Part shown: one piece after another, positions 7,021-19,158 of the stretch
Layout: each line of letters opens with the position of its first letter
Position numbering within the stretch: the stretch's first letter is position 1
Source: Siphonodentalium dalli
Lineage: Eukaryota; Mollusca; Scaphopoda; Gadilida; Siphonodentaliidae
DNA length: 64,000 bases
NCBI GenBank assembly: GCA_032622095.1
Contig: CP136066.1
Location: 46,036,911-46,100,910, forward strand
Direction of reading: 5' to 3'
The notes under the pieces: generated by a model
What the model saw: the letters and a program-made list of their open reading frames with translations, nothing else
Databases searched by the model: none
Told to the model about the DNA's origin: nothing
Translations under genes and position numbers: made by a program

Positions 7021-7556
7021 ACATTATAATCACGGTGGGGAATCACGTGGCTTCGGGGTTGGTGAGTACCACGCATTCAAAATGGCAGAGGCGTTTGCAT
7101 GCAAACGCACAAGAACAAAATATATGAGGAACTGACACAAAACATAACATTTTGACTGATTCGAGCATAATTATGCTAATTTATTTTTAAAACAAGTTGA
7201 TACCTTATTTGTCCGGAAATACACAGTAGTTTTCTATATATAACATTCTGGTCAAAGTTGCCAGTCGGATGTTCGTGGAATAGTCCAGTCAATACATCTA
7301 GGGGAATCATTCGACTGACGACTTTGGTCAGAATGTTGGAGCAAACAACTGTGAGTTTGGACAGAAATGAGGAATCAGCTGGTTTGAAAATTAGTATATC
7401 GTATTCACGTAGCTTCCAATATACAATGTAATATATCATTATCTTAGTTTATTACCCTTTTCCTCGTTTCTGGTCGCGTTTGCGGTCGCATCGGCCAGTT
7501 TGAATGCGTGATACTCATGAACTCGAAACCACGTGATTCTCCACCGTGATAATGTT
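7021..7556. mobile_element. 536-bp MITE with ~60-bp terminal inverted repeats
   Basis: The left end ACATTATAATCACGGTGGGG and the following ~45 bp (AATCACGTGG, GTGAGTACCACGCATTC) are mirrored at 7494-7556 (GAATGCGTGATACTCATGA, CCACGTGATTCTCCACCGTG). The terminal repeats are about 85 percent alike. No coding capacity is visible inside. Confidence 0.75.
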
Positions 7557-7559
7557 CTA

Positions 7560-8650
7560 ACCGGTTGCCATTGGAATGGGAAGTTATATTGGGTGGAATC
7601 AGTTCGCATATTGTTTTCGAGTTGGCTTCACCGCCTCCAACAACGGTTTCTATACATCAAGTTAAAGGTAATAATATGATAAATTATATCTTGTTCAGTG
7701 TATGACCGCATAAATTTGTCTGAGAGCTGACAATTGTACTCGAGGCATTATAAAATGTTGTTCTAGAGATATGAGTTGTCTTAAATTCAATGTATATAAA
7801 TCTGTGTTGGAGAGGATGCAACGAAATTTAAAAGATCATCATTTAAAAAAAAGTGTGAAGCTTGCACCACATATCTGAAGTTTATTTTGATCTTTAAATT
7901 AAGATATGAGCGTTGTCTGGAGCCTAAAGTCACAGGGCATGTATAGTATTTCAAACAAGTGTATGGCATGGCGCAAGCGTCACAACGGACGTCAAGATGG
8001 TTTGAAGTAGGGAGTTTCGTGTCGGTAATCGTATAGGAATGTATGTCTAAATTGTCAAACCATCACGGTCAAATTGAGAACACATTCAACGTAACACTAT
8101 TTATTTTGTTTCCCCCACAGACACTTGTGCGAGAGAATGCCTGGGGTGAGTACAGCATATGCACGAATATACGCCCATTGGATGTTTTGTATCACATAAT
8201 TAGCCCCTAAACCCGGCCTCATATTTTTATTATGACACACGTGTATTATCGGCACGCGCATTGACGTAAGAGCTTTGCGCAATGATTATCAATCAATGTT
8301 ATTATTATGTTAATTAGAAGTTAATTATGATACTCAATAAGTGTTGGGCTATTTAGTGTTGACTGTGTCATAAACAGTGATGATAAGGGTGGTTGAACAA
8401 TTTTGTCAACACCAAAAGACACATTTAAAATGGAGATATATATTTTTTTGAAGGTGTTTTTACTTCCTCTTTAGTTGTGATAAAGAAATCAATATTACTT
8501 CCTTTTAATCCCAGCCGTTTCGAGATCGTGATGACAAAAACAGAAATGAATTTCCTCGAGTGGCTCTGCCACGAGTGAATATTAATTTTGTTTGTCATCA
8601 CGAATGAGATAATTACCATATCCAACCAAAAGGTGAAGATGTTCTGCTTA
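7560..8650. other. no gene seen
   Basis: Unstructured AT-rich DNA with only short frames. I found no recognisable gene or repeat. Confidence 0.5.
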
Positions 8651-11600
8651 TAGTCTGGTCGAATAAAGGTTTGACCTAGAATAAATTTGGACTAAATTGG
8701 TTTGTATACTATTTTGAAGAAAAATATATCCTCTATAATATATCAAAAATCCGCTAAAATCCGCTTTGAGCATTTTTTGTAATTCAAGATGGCGTCCAAG
8801 ATGGCTGCCATTACCATTAAATAAGTTCTACGCAGTTATAGTGAGAACATCTTATGATATGTATAAACTGGTATACATTGTTGTGAAGCTAAGACATAAC
8901 CCCACCGTTGGTATCAGCTTTGTTTATTGTTTTGATATGTGCTAACTGTGTCACAATGAGGTTTTTTAGACAATATTGCTCAAGATGGCTTGCAAAATGG
9001 CAACCCAATTTGGTAAAATGTTGATTTGTCACATATATTCCAAACATTATTCACTTCTGTTCCGAAAAGGTAGCAGATTGTGACTCACTTGGTTATTAAA
9101 AATGCTACTTAGTCAACTAAATGTTATATGCTGGTTGTCCCAGAACCTTAAGAGGCATGGAAGTTCATTTAATGGGTGCAGTATGGAATTTGCCGAAAAT
9201 TTCTTTTGGGATTTTGTCCATGTTTTGTTTAACTGAAATGGGCAGAAATTTGAAACGGCACTGAGACTGAGAGGGATCATAGTATGTGGCTACTCTGGCT
9301 CTGTAATCAACAATGATCAACTTAATATCGTGTGTATATATGTTGAATGTATGGCTATATGTGAGGTGAGTATGTATACGGGGAGTTATTGTATTCATGA
9401 ATGATATGAATAGTTATACAAGTTATGACTATATGGTCATGTATTGGGTGTCCACGTTGAGTTATATAGGTATATACGGAGTAGCTTATGGTCATGACCG
9501 TCATGTAGGAGGTGAACATGTATGCAGGAAGTTGTTGTCTGGCCATTGAAGTGGTGTATGTGTACAGCGAGATTAGCTATTTTGTCCATCTTTGTGTTGT
9601 GGATGTAAATATGGAGTGAATGTGTGGTCATGGGTGGGATGTACAGGTGTACAGTGGGTGGCTGCATTGTCATGGGTGGGTGTATATGTATACACGCGTT
9701 TGCTGTATGATAATGAATGGGGTGTATGGACAAAAATGGAGTGGTTGTATGGTTATGGGCAATGTGTATATGTTTACATGGAATGACTACAGAGTCAATG
9801 TTGTTGAAGTGTATATGCATACCTGGAGTACAGTTTGATGGTTACTGGCGGGCTTGTGTATATAGATAGTGACATCATGGTCATGGGTAGGATGTATAAG
9901 TATAGTGAAATAAATAATGGCTTACATCCTGTCCTATTCTTGTCACAATGATAGTGGTACATAAATGTATGGATGTTAAGAGAAAGGGGATGATGTCTGT
10001 TAGGCATACTACAGGATATTCGAGGCTGCATATATGATGGCCAAGGTCCCAATTTCTCGCAGATAAATTGATCCCCGTTCTAATGACACGAACGTTGAGT
10101 TGGAAGCTGGGTCCTGGTGCAGTTTAATGAAATTTTGAAAATAGTTTTAGAATGTACCCCACAAAACAACATGTTATTTTATGCCAAACGTTGAGTTTAG
10201 ACATTTTTGGAAATGACTTGAGTTTAAAAGATGCCAAAATGTTTGGTTAAGATCAACATCAGTTCCATATCGCTGACTGTATGCCATACTAAGCAACTGT
10301 CACATTACGTTTCGACATTACTGCAAGACGCGAGCCCTTGTATATCTTGCATGGCTATATTGCCTAGATGTGGCCAATATGTATATATGGAGTGCCAGTG
10401 TGGCACAATTAATGGTGGGTGAATTGGTGTGGAGGGAGTGACTGTATGATCACGAGTGTGGTTTATGCGTATACAGCGAGAGGCTGAATTGTGATGGTGA
10501 GGTCTATATGCACGTTTGGAGTGTATGAATGGCCGTGTGCGCGTTGTGGGACATCGGTATATCTAGAAGGACTGTAACGCCATTGGTGAGGTTTATATGT
10601 ATACTATATTACTTGTAATGACTCTATGGATTTGGGTTGGGTGTATATGTGTATTTTGAGTGGAAAAATGGCAATGGGTGTCGCAAATATATAGGCAGGG
10701 AGTGACTTTATGGCCCTTGGTGAGGCAAATATGTATACAAGAAGTAATGTATGCTCATGAATGTGGCAATAATATATACCGGGAGTGACTATATTGTCAT
10801 CGTTTTGATATATATCTTGAGTACCTATATGGCCATGCATCTGGCAAATATATAGGTATACAGGATGTTACTGTATGTTTGTGAATGTATTGAATGGGTA
10901 TACAGGTCGTGACTATATGGAATATGGTCATGGATGGGGTGTAGGAGTATACCTGGTGTGCCTGCATGTTTACTCATGGCTATATAGCCATGTGTTGGGT
11001 GTATGTGCATATACATGTGTAGCTGTAGAGTAGTAGGTGATGTGTATGTGTATAAAGCGAGTGACATATGTTCATTTATGTGGTGTTTATGTATATGTGG
11101 AGTGACTTCATGGTCATGTGTAAGTTGCACTTGGGTGACTATCGACTTCCCATCCCTATAACTCAAGGATATGTTAACCGATAGAGAGATCATATCAGAG
11201 TGTCTCTTAGTGGCGTTTGGTATGCGTACGAATGAAACGGTTTTCATGACAATAGTATATAAGTTAATAAATGTTGATGCTAATGGGCCAGAGTAGCCAC
11301 ATAATATGATCCCTCTCAGTTCCGTTTCAATTGTTCTGCCAATTTCCGTTCAAAGACAGACATAATCCCAAAATCCCAAGTTTGTGCAAAAATCACATAA
11401 TTCTGGTAATTTCAGTGGTTAAAATAGTAAAAGTTAATCAAGGTGCATCATAAATGTTAGTATTCAATGTATATAAGACAGAATAGTCAATTTTATTCAT
11501 CAACCACAACTTATAAGCGGTTGTACGGCAGGCTGGTGCAATATTTACCATTTTTCATATTTTGGCCGCCATTTTGGCAGTTATTGTGAGCCAAAGTGAC

Positions 11601-12246
11601 AATTTTGATACCATTGAGTCGGAATATTCACAGAAATAGAATGCATCACTTCCATTACACAGTCCTGCCAATTTTTGATGAAGTATGACTATAATCCCAA
11701 ATTGTGATTGTTTTGTGAAATGTTATACCACGTTCTGTAAACTCGATTTTTTGAATGATCGGAAGGGGCGGGGACCCCACTTATGGCATATGTTATTTTC
11801 CCGATGGTCTGTTAACATGCTAAATATAAAATAAAGTCACAACTCACAACTAGTTCCAAACAGCAGAAACTTATCTTAAAGATATCAGTAAAAAACCGTA
11901 ACATTTTCCACTTCCGATCGCTATTTTGACTGCCATCTTGGGTGGTGTGTTCCAATTTTGGCATAAAAATGTGGCTCCATGTCTTAGCTTCACAATAATG
12001 TATACTTACGTATACATATGACACGATATTATGAATATAATTGTATCAAATTGCAACAAACTGACATAATGGAAAATGGCAGCCATATTGGACGCCATCT
12101 TGAATTAAACAAAATTCTCAAAGCGGATTTTAGCGGATTTTGGATATGTTACAGAGGAGATCTTCCTCTTCAAAATGATATATAAACCAATTTAGTCCGA
12201 ATTTATTCTAGGTTGACCCTAAAATTTTAGTTTATTGACCAGACTA
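8651..12246. mobile_element. 3.6-kb foldback element with minisatellite core
   Basis: The left end TAGTCTGGTCGAATAAA is mirrored at the right end (TTTATTGACCAGACTA), and both are flanked by TTA, compatible with a 3-bp target duplication. The arms (8651-9330 and about 11270-12246) match in reverse over many blocks, for example the CAAGATGGCGTCCAAGATGG region near 8790 and GGACGCCATCTTGAATT near 12100, and the CCGCTAAAATCCGCTTTGAG block. The right arm has extra sequence. Between the arms lies only a degenerate minisatellite; no transposase is visible, so the element is nonautonomous or decayed. Related fragments occur at 22990-25196 and 55265-57960. Confidence 0.75.
9300..11270. repeat. degenerate minisatellite (GTATATG-TATAC / TGACTATATGGTCATG type)
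   Basis: Loosely periodic units of roughly 60 bp repeat the pattern GTGTATATGTATAC, GGAGTGACTATATGGTCATG. This gives long but meaningless His/Ile/Tyr-rich frames. The same motif in the opposite orientation fills 23040-24540. Confidence 0.75.
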
Positions 12247-12249
12247 TTA

Positions 12250-12771
12250 TTATATTTTCCACTAAGTTGGCCTATGGCGCAACTCCAAAGAAGAGTAACA
12301 AGTGCAAATTTGTGTACCCAAGCACAGCCATCTAATGAACTTGTGCATATAACAATAGCTCCATTTTTTAAAGAGAGATGTTAGGGATATAAAAGGGCTA
12401 ACATCATAGTATTTGTAACAAACAAATTTAATTGTTCACATGTTACAGTTTTTTTAACCTGGCGAAACGATGTTAACTCATCTAGTACAGAATCACTTTT
12501 AATTTTAGCGCGGATGGTTACGAGTGAGATATCGATATCGCACTAGACGGATAACGGTTTTTATGGAAAAATACTACCATTTGATAGGTTAGCAAAATAG
12601 TTTATGTAAGGTATTGTCAAATTGGTAGCCCAGATAGGATCACATCGATCTTGAATTCGTGTAGAATATATTATGTCGGTTCTATTGCGCCATGTATTCT
12701 ATATTTCTTGTATTGCGTGATGCTCGAAATGTTATCTGGAATCTCACGAGTGATCTATATTCTCTTCCCAG
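12250..12771. other. no gene seen; intron upstream of the FReD exon
   Basis: No coding signal apart from the splice acceptor ending this stretch (TTCTCTTCCCAG, 12760-12771). Confidence 0.45.
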
Positions 12772-13415
12772 ACTGTAAAGACTTGATGGATGCTGGTTTC
12801 GATACAGATGGCGTGTACACCATCGACGCGGGTGGTTCGAGTGAGGTGAATGTGGCTTGTGACATGACGACCGACGGTGGGGGGTGGACAATATTTCAAC
12901 AACGATCCAACGGCCTGATCGATTTTTACCGGAATTGGACGGAATATGTCGATGGATTCGGCAAAAAATCGATATGTGGCGGAGAGTACTGGCTCGGCCT
13001 TGAAGTAATTCATCAACTGACCAACATGGGCCCCACTGAGTTGTATGTTAAACTAACTTCAGCTGCTGGAGAGGACAGATATGCTAAGTACTCTAACTTT
13101 GCCCTGGGTAGCAATGATGACATATACGCGATCACAACAACATGGGGAGAAGGGACAGCAGGCGATTCACTACTTGAACACGAGGGTCGGGCTTTCAGCA
13201 CTTGGGATAACGATCATAGCCAGCCGAGCGAGTGGGGTGTGTGTTCCATCAGATTTCACGGAGCGTGGTGGTATAACGTGTGTCTCCATAGCAACTTGAA
13301 CGGCGCATACCTCAACAACGCAACCGTCCCAGTAGGAGAAGGAATGCAGTGGAGGACAGCATTTGGTTTTTATCACTCAGTGAGAAGCACAACCATGATG
13401 ATCAGACGCAAGTGA
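12772..13415 (+). CDS. fibrinogen-related domain, terminal exon (FREP/ficolin-like)
   Basis: The exon begins after a pyrimidine-rich acceptor (TTCTCTTCCCAG) in phase 1 and runs to TGA 13413-13415, encoding about 214 residues, a full fibrinogen C-terminal domain. Landmarks in order: DCKDLMDAG, GVYTID, VACDMTTDGGGWTIFQQR, DFYRNWTEYVDGFG, EYWLGLEVIHQLT, DRYAKYSNFALG, GRAFSTWDNDHS (calcium site), WGVCS, GAWWYNVCLHSNLNGAYL and a C-terminal SVRSTTMMIRRK. The first cysteine (DC), the VAC cysteine and the two late cysteines fit the usual disulfide pairs. Such secreted lectins bind glycans or acetylated ligands and serve in invertebrate immunity. The frame continues upstream of the acceptor, but that part is intronic in character. 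The 5' exons (signal peptide, linker) are not recognised. A paralogous exon lies inverted at 41506-42140. Confidence 0.85.
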
Positions 13416-13483
13416 GAGACACGACACAAGGGCTCATATTCACAATCCGGTTTATTTTTGTTTAGTTACAGGTTACCCAGAGA

Positions 13484-13609
13484 GTAATCACTTGATTGAA
13501 ATGGTGACGTGAAATAATTCACGAGAGACAGGGACGTTGTGCTCGAGCGTTTTAGAAAATAGTCCCTGGCTTATTATTTCACGTCACCAGTTCCATCAAG
13601 TGGTTATTA
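13484..13609. repeat. 126-bp foldback repeat (MITE) downstream of the FReD exon
   Basis: TAATCACTTGATTGAAATGG and GTGACGTGAAATAATT at the left are mirrored by ATTATTTCACGTCAC and CATCAAGTGGTTATTA at the right, about 35 bp per arm. Confidence 0.75.
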
Positions 13610-14341
13610 TGTTTATTAATTTCCACCAGAAACATCTAATTTACCAGAAATCCGAATAACACCGCCTTTATAACCATGACGCATACATTTCGTTTGCGCG
13701 TATGAATAAATAACGCGCTAGTTAAATTGACAATTCACAAGAGCACGAAAGTATCGTTTTTGATCACTCGAGAAATCAAGGTAAATAGGGAAGTGGCTAG
13801 AGGGTATCCGTTGGGGGGGCGTTCACTTTGGGGAATTCCAACTGCACCCCGTTGAATCCGACCAAACACAAGTTTTGCATATTTCCATTTGCACCCCTTG
13901 CATCACAGTGCTCAGGCATAATAGCCTATATAATCACAAACCATGGTTATATTTTGAACCTGAAAAAAGTCCTAACATCTAGTGGTCCAACTTCAGACAA
14001 ATGCACACGGCTACGGACAAGATACCAGGACTCACCTGGTCGACCATGGTTGTTCGGCCGGGTGTGAGAACATTTTGAATACTAAACAAGAAAATAGCAA
14101 AATCCTATCATCTATAGAATGGCCTCAATGTTTCCTTTTTTTGAAATTTCAAACCTCATACTCACCCTTAGGTTTGAAAATTCTCCAACTGACGACCATG
14201 TCAGTCCACAATTTTGACCAAATGTAGTAAAATATTGTTTTCTTAAACTAATTATCAGTTTTGTAAGAAAATCGTAAAATCCTATCATCTAGGCTAGCCT
14301 CAAGCCTGTCTAGACTTGGAAATTTCAAACCTCACATCTAG
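13610..14341. repeat. degenerate direct repeats flanking the hAT element
   Basis: From about 14090 the motif GAAATTTCAAACCTCA / GACCAAATGTAGTAAAATAT / CCTATCATCTA recurs twice and resembles 17840-18150 on the other side of the transposase gene, so the hAT seems to have landed inside this repeat. 13610-14090 shows no gene. Confidence 0.5.
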
Positions 14342-14619
14342 GGCTGCACGGTAATGAAAAAAATATATCGAATAACTTATTTTTTAACTAACCGCGGTAT
14401 GACTAAATACCGAATAAGTAATCCAAGTCAGAATATCTGAGCATTTTCTCAACGTAGAGTTATCCTTCGTAGCTTCGTCGTCAAATGGGACATATTTTCG
14501 TATTTTGATAGAATTAACAACGCATATTAATATTTACTGTATACTTTTATTTAATTAACATGGACATCAACTTCATAATTATATAACAACATCACACCAA
14601 CAAGAATACATTTCACTTT
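14342..14619. mobile_element. left end of the outer hAT element (tentative)
   Basis: TAGGGCTGCACGGTAATG at 14342 has the TAGGG start of many hAT terminal repeats and lies downstream of the transposase stop. A clear matching right end was not found; the preceding CTCACATC resembles GTCACATC near 17829, which could be a decayed 8-bp duplication. Confidence 0.4.
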
Positions 14620-14750
14620 TACATGATACATGCAATGGATGTCAGCATGTTCACTTTGGCTGGCTTAAGGCACGATCGTTTAGCCGCGGCGATGTGTCCT
14701 GACTTGCTGTATAGTCTTTCCGACGGTACACTTGTGGCACACACGCACAG
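14619..14750 (-). pseudogene. hAT transposase C-terminus (separated fragment)
   Basis: Read on the minus strand, the frame gives CATSVPSERLYSKSG, then KRSCLKPAKVNMLT, the last part of the hAT dimerisation domain (family pattern: PxxSxxxERxFSxxGxxxxxxRxxLxPxxxxxLxxL). It is the direct continuation of the transposase frame that breaks off at 16164, cut off by the insertion at 14751-16155. The stop lies at 14619-14621. Confidence 0.85.
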
Positions 14751-16155
14751 TAGGGTCCTGCGAATTGGAGATTTTGATCGAATCGAATATCGAATCGAGT
14801 CTACGTAATCGAATCGAATATCGAATCGAATATCGAATCGAATCATACCTGTGTGTTGCATTCTCAATTAGGCTTTTAATGTCAATGATTAGACGATTTG
14901 AGAAACGTTCTATGAACTTCCATGAAATGCCATCATAACTTGTGTGGCGATCAACCGTCGTTCCCGATACTATTAACTTCAATTGAGAATTGTTGAGAGA
15001 AAAAAAAACAGATTAAAACGTCCATGCGGTCGTATCGGCGATTAGATATATAACCACTAAACGGATTATCGGAATTAAAATCACGCGCAATTTGTAGAGT
15101 TTGCATGTACATGCACAATTGCAAATCGGCACTCGGAAACACCTGTTTTTATAAACTTGAAGATGCAACAACAGTCGCAGGGTAGCCTGTTTATGTAGTG
15201 TTGGATGATTAGATGTCTTGTTGTCCCATACGCTTGCGATTTATATACCACGTTGCATTCATCACACGTGTAAGTTTCTGCACTACATGTAGCTTTTATC
15301 ATGTTTAAAATAAACATGAATAACGGACGACAAATTGTCAAGTTTCAAGGAACGCTCCGAAACTGAAAGTCATCTTCAAAAGAAAACACCGCCACACGCA
15401 TTCTTCGACGCCGGGAGCACGTGTTGTTTACAATCTCGGCGATATTACAGAACGAATGTCGACAACGACGAATGCGGAGGATGGGAAAGTTACATTTATT
15501 TTATTGTTAAATAAACTTATTAAGTAACTTCATTTGGTCGTAACATATATCAACATACCATGCATTAAATAATCTGGCCAATATCCATTTGCATTCATAC
15601 TTCGTTCGAAAGACGAATCACTAGAAAAGGGGTTAGCGGTGTACTCCATTGGTACCTCGTGTGCACGGTTTTAGACAAAACGGGAAAAGTCGCGTGCGGC
15701 GATCTGAATAAACTGTTTTTGTTGTACAATTTGAAAAAGTAGAATTACACCACAAAACTGGATCGAGATATCCATGGTAACTCGAGTAATGACCAATCTG
15801 GACAATGCTTTTAAGCATCTCATCGCCATTATAATTTACGCGTGTCGTCGGTCCATCGGCGATCTCTGAGTTTTTGGCTACCATGTTCAACGCTAGAATT
15901 CAGATGTATATAGTCGTCCTATAGTGGCTAATTACTGGCTATACTTATATTTAATAGCATGCGAACATTCGCGATGTACAATTAGAATTATAAGGTGCAT
16001 ATATTCATAATTTTCGGGAATTATATGGCACAGAAACAGCTAAGATCGACGTGTGAACTTGTCCGTAAACAGCTTACTTTTTTGTCAGTGTATATAATCG
16101 AATTTGACTTTCGAATCGAATCTCGAATCGAATATCGAATATTCGCAGGACCCTA
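14751..16155. mobile_element. 1405-bp nonautonomous hAT inserted in a hAT transposase gene
   Basis: The ends are perfect 15-bp inverted repeats (TAGGGTCCTGCGAAT and ATTCGCAGGACCCTA). They are flanked by the exact 8-bp target duplication ACGCACAG at 14743-14750 and 16156-16163. Subterminal arrays of TCGAATCGAATATCGAATCG occur at both ends. Size, TSD length and TIR start identify a hAT-superfamily element. It lacks a full transposase, but see the zinc-finger relic at 15195-15285. The intact duplication shows that the insertion came after the host transposase arrived. Confidence 0.92.
15195..15285 (-). pseudogene. zinc-finger (BED/C2H2-like) relic inside the nonautonomous hAT
   Basis: The minus-strand frame contains TYTCDECNVVYKSQAYGTTR then HLIIQH: a CxxC and HxxxxH pair spaced as in BED or C2H2 fingers. 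BED fingers start many hAT transposases, so this may be the remnant of the element's own transposase after internal deletion. No other transposase motif is seen nearby. Confidence 0.35.
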
Positions 16156-16163
16156 ACGCACAG

Positions 16164-17763
16164 ATATTTCTTTGCGAAACTAGCTAGAATAGGAAAGTTT
16201 TTATTGTTCATCTTCCACCATATCAATGCATTTGAGTCTTCGGCAATCGCCGGAGTCGATGTATACTCGTCTATCTCACCCTGAAGGCCTTCCTTGCGTT
16301 TAACTTTGGAATCACTAGAAGCGAACAGACTAGCCAGGGTTTTCTTTCTCTTCGGCTTTGGAACATCAATATCGACACTGTTCCTGTCAGATGTTGAGTC
16401 AGTCACTTGTTGCACAGATGAATGTTTGTTGTGTGACTCTTCTTCTACGCTTAATCGTGTAGTAACTGCAATATATTCGTCATCATTTAGGTACCTCTTT
16501 TTGAATCTCGGATCCAAGAACGTCGCTAAACTAATCAGCTGTTTGGTGTCATCATCGTCATATTTGTCTGTCATGTATGATTTAATGCGCTTCTTTATGT
16601 CCTTGGTCAATTTTGTGTCATCTGATGTTGCCTCGAGCAGTGCCACTCCCAAAAGTTCCACCATCGGCTTGACAGATGAAATTGTAACAAACTTTGATTG
16701 AATCTCCTGCCAAGATGGCGAGAGATGACTGGTCTTTCGCTCGGAACTTAAAACTTTCCTCAATGCCGACTCTTGTTCGAGAACACGTTTTATCATATCG
16801 TATTTCGCACCCCATCGCGTTGGACAGTCGGTAATGAGAGAATGTTCGTCCAGTTTCAACTCCTTTTGGGCGATTTTTAACTCTGTCTTACGTTTCCGAC
16901 TTGAACTGAATGCGGACACAACGCTGCGACATGTCGCGATCGGTTTGGAGATGCGTTTGTCGTCTTTGATTGAGTTATTCACAGCCAAATTCAAATTATG
17001 TCCAAAACACGATAAACGAGGCCAGTCCAATATGTTACCTGCCTTGATAATGTTTGAGCCATTATCTGTCGTCGTGTACACAAGCTTCTCCGTATCCAAG
17101 TCCCACGATATAACGTTTCCAGAACATGCGATTTCAAGAACCAATCATTGTTTATATAATACACAGTTAATCCAAGATATGGAACCATTCCTATCGATGA
17201 CCACATATCAGTTGTGATAGCGAAATATTCTGCAGATCTCAGGTCTTCTGTAACTCTTTCACGGACACTGTTATATAATTTCGGAATTGCTGTATCACTG
17301 AAGTAATTCCTCCCTGGCAGCTTGTATTTTGGATCAAGAGTCATACACATGTCACGAAAGTAGGTTTTGTCAAGAGTGTTCATCGGAACCATATCCCCAG
17401 CAAGGTATTTTGTCACAGATTCGGTACACTTTGCCCATCGTTGATAATTTTTGTCATATACAGCTGTTCTCTCGATGGTTGATTCTAATGTATGCTGTTT
17501 CGGCTGTTGTTTCAACGGAGAATCGTGTGTCTCATCGTCACGTTTTCTCTTTTTGGGTGTCTGTAGTTTCATAAATTCGCTAGGATGGCGATACTTCAGG
17601 TGAACCATCAAATTGGATGTATTGCCACATTTCGATTGAATAGTCTTCTCACACAAACGACAAAAAGCTTGAATTTCGTCTTTCGGTTTAGAATTCTCAC
17701 CCTTTTCAAACCCGAAATGCGTCCAAACAATGACTTAGTATTAACTTTTGCAACAAGATCCAT
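16164..17763 (-). pseudogene. hAT transposase (ZBED-like), frameshifted and split
   Basis: Two minus-strand frames form most of a ZBED-type transposase. The N-terminus starts near ATG 17761-17763 (MDLVAKVNTK); a one-base loss near 17728 separates it from the BED finger, which carries VWTHFGFEKG, CRLCEKT and HLKYRHPSEF. Then come FAITTDMWSS (first catalytic Asp region) and YLGLTVYYI. A second frameshift lies at about 17120-17145. The other frame continues with YTTTDNGSNI (second Asp), CFGHNLNLAVN, CPTRWGAKYDMI (C..RW motif), LDPRFKKRYL and the start of the dimerisation domain (WWKMNNKNFPILASFAKKYL). It is then cut by the nested element; the rest is at 14619-14750. With two frameshifts plus an insertion it cannot make transposase. 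Confidence 0.9.
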
Positions 17764-19158
17764 TTTCAATTGAATTATGGGACGGCCTACAGGTAGATAT
17801 ATACCAATGTTAATTATGTTTTCATGTGAGTCACATCCCCACTGACAATGATGACCAAATGTAGGATAATATCGTTTTTTTTAAATTAACTTGCAGTTTT
17901 TGTCTGGCCACGGGGGAAACACCAGGACAAAAGCTTTGCTTAGTGTTGAAAATTTTCATCCTGACACCCACCCCTTAGGTTGGAAAATATGCAACTGATG
18001 GCCATTTCAGTCCAAAATTTTGACCAAAAGTAGGAAAATATGCAAATATTGGTCCAAAAACAATAAATCCCCACAATAAGTTGTTGTGAAATTTCCAACT
18101 AATGTTGTGTCAGGTATGAAATTTCCAACTGTTGAAAAATTTGACCAAAGATGGTGGGGTGAGACTCCCCCAAACATCTCCTGTAGCCTCGTCCCTGAAG
18201 GTAAATGACACACAAGTAATACAATTCAATAGAGTTATGGTTCCTGCTTTGTGTATGGAAACTAGAATCAGATGACAAAAGCACGCTGGCAGCTGATTGT
18301 TGACAATATAAATACATCGATAACTCATATAATTAAGCTGCTGCACAAAACAGGCCTGATATTTGGGACCATGCTGAGTGTTGTAACAATTTGACATCAA
18401 GAACAACTTTGTGTTAGAATATTTTTATACCTGTAAATTTACTGCGGAACCTTCGATGGCCAGAGAGGCGGTGACATTTGATGCAATGAACACAAACTGA
18501 TCCACTGCATCCAATCATTCTGAGTTATATATTATTTCGAATGTGTGTCTCTATGCATTCTCTATGCGATGGAGATTGGTGGGGTTTAATGATGCCAGAG
18601 TGGAGTTGTCCGAATAAAAAAAACCCCCATCTTTTGTGTCAGGTTTGGGTTTGGAGGGTCGAGGTACCATAATTGCTGACAAAAAAGTGCCACTGAGTTT
18701 CACTGAACCTATATATTGGGATTTCCGTTATATGAACAATTCAATGGTGTGGTTGGAGTAAACATTTATTTCCAATCCTAATATAAACTTAAACAAAAGC
18801 AATATAATAATATACATAAATTAAATTATTGGAAAGGGGATTAAACAACAAGCCCAAGGTATTATGTTAAGTTTGCCAACGTTGCATTGTTGGTTCTAGG
18901 AATGGGAGTTGGAGGGAGGATAACCAAAAATCGATAAAGACATCTATAATCACCGATTTTCTTCGCCGATTTTCTTCAAACATATATGCGTCACAATGCT
19001 TCGAGGAGTCGAATGGAAAAACTATTCAATTTTCCGAAGCCAAGTCGTTAGAATCAGGGATGGGGTATAGGGAGTATACGGCATCACTATTCATAGAAAT
19101 TGTTATCGATTTTTTACCAAAATTATACGAGAAATATTATGGTCGGCATGGCTCAAAG
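17764..19158. other. no gene seen; repeat remnants at 17840-18150
   Basis: The first part repeats CCAACT/GACCAAA(A/T)GTAGGA blocks also seen at 14090-14340. The remainder is AT-rich with short frames. Confidence 0.45.

Noticed and set aside
9165-11247. Long His/Ile/Tyr-rich frames on the minus strand
   Set aside because: They read through a TATAC-rich minisatellite on either strand and have no domain or start support. The same holds for 23208-24353.
14342-17829. A complete outer hAT with both ends and an 8-bp duplication
   Set aside because: Only the left TAGGGCTGCACGG end is convincing. The right end near 17790-17830 matches too poorly (GGGACGGCCTA) to claim.
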